Shown: positions 59,524 to 64,000 of the stretch, one piece after another
How the letters are laid out: each line of letters opens with the position of its first letter
Position numbering within the stretch: position 1 is the stretch's first letter
From: Lachnospiraceae bacterium
GTDB taxonomy: Bacteria; Bacillota; Clostridia; Lachnospirales; Lachnospiraceae
Assembly (NCBI GenBank): GCA_017520425.1
Contig: JAFXFO010000040.1
Location: 27,968 to 91,967, forward strand
Reading direction: 5' to 3'
DNA length: 64,000 nucleotides
Program-made: the position numbers and the translations under genes
The notes under the pieces: generated by a model
Seen by the model: only the letters and a program-made list of their open reading frames with translations
Told to the model about the DNA's origin: nothing
The model's database searches: none

Positions 59524-60558
59524 ATGGCAGTAACAAAAAGAGACTTTAGTGTAGAAGGACAGAGTGCTACTCTTTACACTCTGGAAAACAGCAAGGGTAT
59601 GAAGGCGGAAGTGACCGATTTCGGTGCGATTTTAGTGAATTTATTAGTGCCCGATGCAAAGGGTAATGTGGATGATGTGGTGCTTGGTTATGATGATTTG
59701 ACAGGATACCAGACAAACGGAAGCTTTTTCGGTGCAACTATCGGACCGAACGCCAACAGAATTGCAAATGCAAAGTTTACAATTGACGGCGTGGAATATC
59801 AGGTAGATGCAAATGACGGTGAGAACAACTTACATAGTCATATGGAAGATGGATATCATAAGAAGCTTTGGGCAGCAGAAGTGGGTGAGAATAGTGTGAA
59901 ATTTACTATTACCGACGAAGACGGCTACATGGGCTTTCCGGGGAATAAAGAATTTTCTCTGACCTATATTTTGGATGAGGAAAATGGTTTGACCCTTCAT
60001 TATCATGCAAAGAGTGACAAGAAGACTATTATGAATCCGACCAATCATACCTATTTTAATTTGGATGGACATAAGGCAGGCAGTATCGAAGGACATTCCC
60101 TGATGCTGAATGCTTCCTGCTATACTCCTGTGGTAAAGGGTGCGATTCCTACAGGTGAAATCGCAACGGTAAAGGGTACTCCCATGGATTTCACCGAACT
60201 CAAGGAAATCGGCAAGGAAATTAATGAAAAGGTAGAACAGTTAAGATTAACCATGGGCTATGACCACAACTGGGTAATAGACGATTGGGATGGCGAATTA
60301 AGACATATTGCAACAGTAGTAGGTCCTGCAAGCGGCAGAGTGATGCATACATATACCACCCTTCCCGGAGTACAGTTCTATGCAGGTAATTTCGTTGCAC
60401 CCGGTTCCGGAAAAGATGGTGCAGAGTACGGACGCAGATGTGGTTTGTGTCTGGAGACCCAGTACTATCCCAATGCGGTAAATACACCGGAGTTCCCTTC
60501 CTGTGTATTCGGCGATGATACAGAGTATAATTCTGTAACAGTATATCGCTTTGAATAA
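59524..60558 (+). CDS. galM: Aldose 1-epimerase (galactose mutarotase)
   Basis: A 344-residue mutarotase that interconverts alpha and beta hexoses. The substrate loop is GATIGPNANRIANAKFTIDG. Catalytic histidine regions are GENNLHSHMEDGYHKKLW and IMNPTNHTYFNLDGHKAGSI. The catalytic Glu lies in CGLCLETQYYPNAVNTPEFP. The ATG at 59524 has GGAGG 8 nt upstream. It lies 34 bp after recR and may share its transcript. Confidence 0.95.
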   Translation: MAVTKRDFSVEGQSATLYTLENSKGMKAEVTDFGAILVNLLVPDAKGNVDDVVLGYDDLTGYQTNGSFFGATIGPNANRIANAKFTIDGVEYQVDANDGENNLHSHMEDGYHKKLWAAEVGENSVKFTITDEDGYMGFPGNKEFSLTYILDEENGLTLHYHAKSDKKTIMNPTNHTYFNLDGHKAGSIEGHSLMLNASCYTPVVKGAIPTGEIATVKGTPMDFTELKEIGKEINEKVEQLRLTMGYDHNWVIDDWDGELRHIATVVGPASGRVMHTYTTLPGVQFYAGNFVAPGSGKDGAEYGRRCGLCLETQYYPNAVNTPEFPSCVFGDDTEYNSVTVYRFE

Positions 60559-60610
60559 TTTTGAATAGTTTTGTCGAAAGCTTTAGGGCATTCAACGACA
60601 AAGAATGATA

Positions 60611-60681
60611 AAATACCTTCTTCGCTAATGGTATATTTAAGCTAAATCATAGCTTTGACATTAGTGCGGGAGGTATTTTTT
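60611..60681 (+). promoter_or_regulatory. Terminator-like multi-stem hairpin burying the LysM gene's Shine-Dalgarno
   Basis: AATACCT (60612-60618) pairs with AGGTATT (60671-60677), CGCTAATG (60623-60630) pairs with CATTAG..CG (60659-60668), and AAGCT pairs with AGCTT inside. A T-run follows directly before the ATG at 60682. The GGGAGG in the 3' arm is the ribosome site. It is the same design as 44266-44311. Confidence 0.55.
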
Positions 60682-61842
60682 ATGGAATTGCCAAAAAATG
60701 TAACACAAATCGGAAAGTCGGACAGGTCATGCAAAATATACGTTGAAGACTATGTAATGTCCTATATGAAACAAATGAACCGTTATGCAGAGGATAAGGA
60801 AATGGCAGTGGCACTGTATGGTAAGAGGGCGATGGAACAGGGTGTATCCTATCTGTTTGTCTACGGAGCCTGTAAGCTGGATTTTCTGCAAAGAGAGGTT
60901 CGTCATTTATCCCAGGCACATCATCAGGAGATTGAAAGGTTGCGACGCAAGTATTTCAATGCCTGCGAATTTGTGGGGTATCTTCTTTTGAATGGTGAGA
61001 TGATAGAAGGAATACATATATATGAAAATAGTTGTTGCCATTATGTAAAGGGCTATGCTTGTTTTTATGAAAAGAACGACGATATGTTGGCATATATGTT
61101 GGACAATCGTGCAGAGGAAGCAAAGCCGGAATATGTGGCAAGAGAAAAGTATGAAGCGGTGGAAATGCGGATGGAGGAACAAAAGCAGATTTGTGAGCCG
61201 AGGAAAGAGGCGGAAAGCGCCTTTTCTACCGGAGAAGCGTCTTATAAAGCGCTGGAAAAAAGGATGAGCGGAATGCGCTTTGCAGCGGCTAGTATGTTGG
61301 TACTCCTTTGTATGATAAGTATTATAACCATACAATCCGAGGGGGTGGATGGTGCTTTTTTTACTAAATTAAAGAGAGGATTGCAGGGAGCGGAAATAGG
61401 AGCAACAGAGGATGGAAACCCTGTAGAGGCCATGAGTGATGATGTCATAAATACACTGGTGGCGGAAGAGCAATTAACAGAAGCCATTCTTCAGGAAAAT
61501 CAGGCACAGAGGGATATGGTGGCGGTACAGGGAGAAGAGATGGTAAACAGCACACCAATTCCGACTGAGGTACCCACACCGGAACCTACTGCAGTGCCTA
61601 CACCCGTACCAACAGAGACGCCAACTCCGGAACCTACGCAGGTGCCGATGCCGACTGCCACCCCGGTACCGGTTCAAAGTCAGGAGGTAGTTAACTCATA
61701 TACTATCCGGGAAGGAGATAATCTTATCGGAATCAGCATACGTTTTTTGGGGAGTGATAAGTACGTAAAACAGATTTGCGAACTCAATCATATATCCGAT
61801 CCGGATAATATACAAATTGGTCAAAAAATCCTATTACCTTAG
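60682..61842 (+). CDS. Membrane protein with C-terminal LysM domain
   Basis: A 386-residue protein. The cytoplasmic N-terminal half (residues 1-195) contains helical parts rich in Tyr and Cys (YMKQMNRYAEDKEMAVALYG). A membrane helix (AAASMLVLLCMISIITIQ, about 205-222) is followed by a TPxPTxxPTPEPT linker (residues 290-330) and a LysM domain at the end (SYTIREGDNLIGISIRFLGS ... ICELNHISDPDNIQIGQKIL). LysM binds peptidoglycan, so the outer part likely contacts the wall. The role of the cytoplasmic half is unknown. The ribosome site lies within a hairpin. Confidence 0.8.
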   Translation: MELPKNVTQIGKSDRSCKIYVEDYVMSYMKQMNRYAEDKEMAVALYGKRAMEQGVSYLFVYGACKLDFLQREVRHLSQAHHQEIERLRRKYFNACEFVGYLLLNGEMIEGIHIYENSCCHYVKGYACFYEKNDDMLAYMLDNRAEEAKPEYVAREKYEAVEMRMEEQKQICEPRKEAESAFSTGEASYKALEKRMSGMRFAAASMLVLLCMISIITIQSEGVDGAFFTKLKRGLQGAEIGATEDGNPVEAMSDDVINTLVAEEQLTEAILQENQAQRDMVAVQGEEMVNSTPIPTEVPTPEPTAVPTPVPTETPTPEPTQVPMPTATPVPVQSQEVVNSYTIREGDNLIGISIRFLGSDKYVKQICELNHISDPDNIQIGQKILLP

Positions 61843-61891
61843 CGGATTATGTGTTATACTAAAGAAGATAATAGAATAAGGAAGTATACCA

Positions 61892-63097
61892 ATGACAGAC
61901 AGAAGAAATAATTTGAGAGCCGTGAGGGTAGAAGAAACGAATAAAGAAGATTATAAGAACAAAATTCACCGACATAGAATGGCGGCTGTGTATCGCGTTT
62001 TGCTGATAGTGGTAGCGGTATTAATACTGGTGGCGATAGTATATGTTCAATATAAAAACCATATTTACACATCATATGACTCGGTTTCAGTGGTTGAGTT
62101 TGACAGAGTGACGGATTCAGAGATTATGAAGCTGGGTGAGAATATATTGACATACAGCCGCGACGGAGCCCATTGTACAAGTCCCAAAGGTGAGGTGCTT
62201 TGGAACCAGACCTTTGAGATGCAGAATATACTGGTTGCAACCTGTGAGGACGTAGTGGCCTTTGCGGATTACAATGGACGCGTTATATATGTATTGGATT
62301 CTGCGAAGAAGCTTGGGGAAATAACTACCACCATGCCTATACGTAATCTGGCAGTAGCAGGAAATGGACGAGTTGCTGTGGCAGTGGCGGATGCCACCAT
62401 TACCTGGATTCATATTTATGATGCTGACGGCAATCGTAAATTTGAAGTGAAAACAACTATGGGACAAAGCGGATATCCGGTGGATTTCAGCCTGTCGCCT
62501 AATGGAGAGCTTTTGGCAATGGTATGCCTGTACACGGATGCAGGGGTGATTAAGTCACAGATTGCTTTTCACAATTTCGGAGCAGTGGGGTCTAATATGA
62601 GCGATTACAGAGTTTGTGCGGACACCTATCCGGATACCATGATACCCTACATAGCGTTTATTAATAAGGATACAGCTATTGCAGTGGGAGAGGACAGAGT
62701 CCTGTTTTACAAAGGTGCACAGAAACCGACCCTTCAATCCCAGTACTTATTGGAGGAAGAAATTCAAGGGGTATATCATAACGAAGAATATGTGGGAATA
62801 CTGTTGCATTCCGATCAGTTGGATAAGCAACATAAGATGGATATTTATAGCAGTAACAAAGACGGTAAGGTGGGAAGCTTCTATTTTAGTGTAAAGTATG
62901 ATGATATTTTCTTTACAGAGGATTATTTCGCAGTTTACAACAATATGGAATGTTTGTTGCAGACCTATGACGGAAAAGAGAAGTTTAACGGAGACTTTAT
63001 GACAGCGGCTGATTTACTGATGCCGGTAGGAAAGGGTAAAAGCTATAAATACGTATTGGTTTCACGAAATATGATTAATACCATACAGTTAAAATAA
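61892..63097 (+). CDS. DUF5711-like membrane protein with beta-propeller-type domain
   Basis: A 401-residue protein. A short basic cytoplasmic tail is followed by a membrane helix (VYRVLLIVVAVLILVAIVYV, residues 34-53) and an extracytoplasmic domain with repeated short strands ending in DG/NG turns (ILTYSRDGAHCTSPKGEVLW; FSLSPNGELLAMVCLYTDAG), as in WD40/PQQ-type propellers. I recognise it as a Lachnospiraceae DUF5711-like family. The function is unknown. It sits between the LysM protein and CvpA, so a cell-envelope role is plausible. Confidence 0.7.
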   Translation: MTDRRNNLRAVRVEETNKEDYKNKIHRHRMAAVYRVLLIVVAVLILVAIVYVQYKNHIYTSYDSVSVVEFDRVTDSEIMKLGENILTYSRDGAHCTSPKGEVLWNQTFEMQNILVATCEDVVAFADYNGRVIYVLDSAKKLGEITTTMPIRNLAVAGNGRVAVAVADATITWIHIYDADGNRKFEVKTTMGQSGYPVDFSLSPNGELLAMVCLYTDAGVIKSQIAFHNFGAVGSNMSDYRVCADTYPDTMIPYIAFINKDTAIAVGEDRVLFYKGAQKPTLQSQYLLEEEIQGVYHNEEYVGILLHSDQLDKQHKMDIYSSNKDGKVGSFYFSVKYDDIFFTEDYFAVYNNMECLLQTYDGKEKFNGDFMTAADLLMPVGKGKSYKYVLVSRNMINTIQLK

Positions 63098-63113
63098 GAA
63101 AGTAGGGATACAT

Positions 63114-63611
63114 ATGAATTTGTTATTGATAATTGTTTTAGTACTGCTTCTCATTAAGATGGCAGACGGATATCGTAAAGGAATGGTTAAAGAGATTATA
63201 TCATTAATCTCGTTACTGATTATGTGTGTGGTGGTGACTTTAATCGGAGCCGGATTGTACAGCTATATGCAAAAAAAGGTAGTAGGAATTTTAGTTACCG
63301 TATTGCTTTTGACATTGGTAGGAATAGCCCATCATTTCTTGAAGCTGGTATTTTTCTCGGCAAAGGTGATTACCAAGTTGCCTATCATACATGCAGGTGA
63401 CAAATGGTTGGGAATGCTGCTTGGAGCAGTTGAAGTGGTGGTTATGCTTTGGACAATGTATACCTTTACCATGTATTTTGAGCTTGGGATGATAGGACAA
63501 ATGATTTTGGATTATACCGAACAGAGCAAGGTTTTGACAGTAGTGTATGAATATAATCTGCTGGCGCCGATTGTATCAAATGTGGTAGTGGAGTTAGCAA
63601 ACAGAAAGTAA
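63114..63611 (+). CDS. CvpA-family membrane protein
   Basis: A 165-residue protein with four hydrophobic segments, beginning NLLLIIVLVLLLIKMADGYR followed by KGMVKEIISLISLLIMCVVV, the typical CvpA start. CvpA proteins were linked to colicin V production and envelope homeostasis in Gram-negatives; the Firmicutes versions are little studied. It ends just before a strong terminator. Confidence 0.85.
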   Translation: MNLLLIIVLVLLLIKMADGYRKGMVKEIISLISLLIMCVVVTLIGAGLYSYMQKKVVGILVTVLLLTLVGIAHHFLKLVFFSAKVITKLPIIHAGDKWLGMLLGAVEVVVMLWTMYTFTMYFELGMIGQMILDYTEQSKVLTVVYEYNLLAPIVSNVVVELANRK

Positions 63612-63618
63612 AATGAAG

Positions 63619-63651
63619 CAAAAGCGAACATCACCCGATGTTCGCTTTTTT
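63619..63651 (+). terminator. Intrinsic terminator after cvpA
   Basis: AAAAGCGAACATC, loop ACCC, GATGTTCGCTTTT and a T-run. Confidence 0.92.
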
Positions 63652-63690
63652 AGTTGTGCTTAGGATAAAAACAGACACTATATCTAGCGA

Positions 63691-63720
63691 TTGACAATCG
63701 TAAAAAACGGATGATATACT
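63691..63720 (+). promoter_or_regulatory. Upstream promoter (P1) of the probable rRNA operon
   Basis: TTGACA (63691-63696) and TATACT (63715-63720) with an 18-bp spacer. It is the first of two strong promoters in tandem. Confidence 0.65.
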
Positions 63721-63778
63721 AATATTCTACCACCCCAAATTAATACATAAAAAAGGTGAAAATTTTTTGAAAAAGCTG

Positions 63779-63807
63779 TTGACAAAGCGGAAAGCATGTG
63801 ATATTCT
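63779..63807 (+). promoter_or_regulatory. Downstream promoter (P2) of the probable rRNA operon
   Basis: TTGACA (63779-63784) and TATTCT (63802-63807) with a 17-bp spacer. An A/T-rich tract upstream (AATTTTTTGAAAAAG) resembles an UP element. Confidence 0.7.
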
Positions 63808-64000
63808 AAATAAGCTGTCGCGTAAGAAACAGCGCAGGTAACTTTTGATAAAGTTCCATTGTACATTGATAAATAAACAGTAATGCAACCCTGAAAATTC
63901 TTAAAGAGTAACAGCAATCAAAGCTGTGGAATCTGAAAGAAGATTCAGAGAAAAATTGAGAACGTAAAGATGCGAATCTTTAACCAAAACAGTAATGCCA
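63808..64000 (+). other. Leader of a probable rRNA operon (gene beyond the window)
   Basis: The last 190 bp hold no open reading frame. Tandem strong promoters and a leader with repeated AACAGTAATGC (63885 and 63988) resemble Clostridia rRNA operon leaders. The 16S gene itself would lie beyond base 64000, so this is inference. Confidence 0.5.

Overview
The window looks like a chromosomal segment of a Gram-positive, endospore-forming anaerobe of the Clostridia, most likely a Lachnospiraceae member. The pointers are spmA and spmB sporulation genes, a T-box in front of metG, a split transketolase, a high-molecular-weight rubredoxin, an MsmK/UgpC-type sugar ABC ATPase, a PucR/CdaR-like regulator, a YesL-like protein and moderate GC. 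The genus cannot be fixed from the sequence alone. No prophage, insertion sequence, CRISPR array or tRNA gene was recognised.

Layout. 1-3.3 kb: end of spmA, a sodium-dependent (NSS) transporter and a cysteine desulfurase. 3.5-8.4 kb: an XRE regulator, then a minus-strand operon of ECF sigma factor, anti-sigma-like protein, lipoprotein, MBOAT O-acyltransferase and DHHW-type acetyltransferase partner. 8.6-15 kb: spmB, an AEC transporter, an Mrr-like protein, an esterase, a DUF885 protein and an Rpn-type nuclease. 15-18.4 kb: a convergent pair of paralogous sigma factors, each with a roughly 350-residue C-terminal extension. 18.7 kb and 29.8 kb: an FGGY sugar kinase and L-ribulose-5-phosphate 4-epimerase, separated by an 11-kb accessory block. 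That block holds AAC(6')-like and APH-like enzymes, GNATs, a nitroreductase, an AbiE-type toxin-antitoxin pair, a MazG-like enzyme and a series of small unrecognised, possibly immunity-like proteins. 30.6-41 kb: leuS, split transketolase, rpe, a zinc-ribbon membrane protein, T-box/metG, a hydrolase and a GNAT. 41-46.6 kb: a YesL-like protein, the sugar ABC ATPase, a PucR regulator, a radical SAM protein and the SRP RNA gene. 46.8-53.4 kb: two tandem MutS-like ATPases, rubredoxin/flavin reductase, a nucleotidyltransferase, a DUF4143 ATPase and tadA. 53.7-63.6 kb: a MATE exporter, a membrane-anchored toxin-like domain, PFK, dnaX-ybaB-recR, galM and cell-envelope proteins. The window ends in a tandem-promoter leader that looks like the start of an rRNA operon.

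Several genes feed pentose and hexose metabolism (FGGY kinase, AraD, transketolase, Rpe, PFK, GalM, ABC ATPase), although they are not in one operon.

The most unusual content is non-coding. (a) Eight hairpin units repeat with a 64-nt period at 21073-21585, and their arms change together while pairing is kept. (b) Five copies of a dispersed structured element, with covarying stems and conserved unpaired cores, sit at gene 3' ends: three full and two with the centre deleted. (c) A 336-bp element has terminal inverted repeats around a 65-codon gene. (d) A 245-bp imperfect palindrome lies between tadA and the MATE gene. (e) Two genes have their Shine-Dalgarno sequence buried in the 3' arm of a terminator-like hairpin. 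(f) Three operator-like motifs at exact 33-bp intervals overlap the promoter of the DUF4143 ATPase gene.
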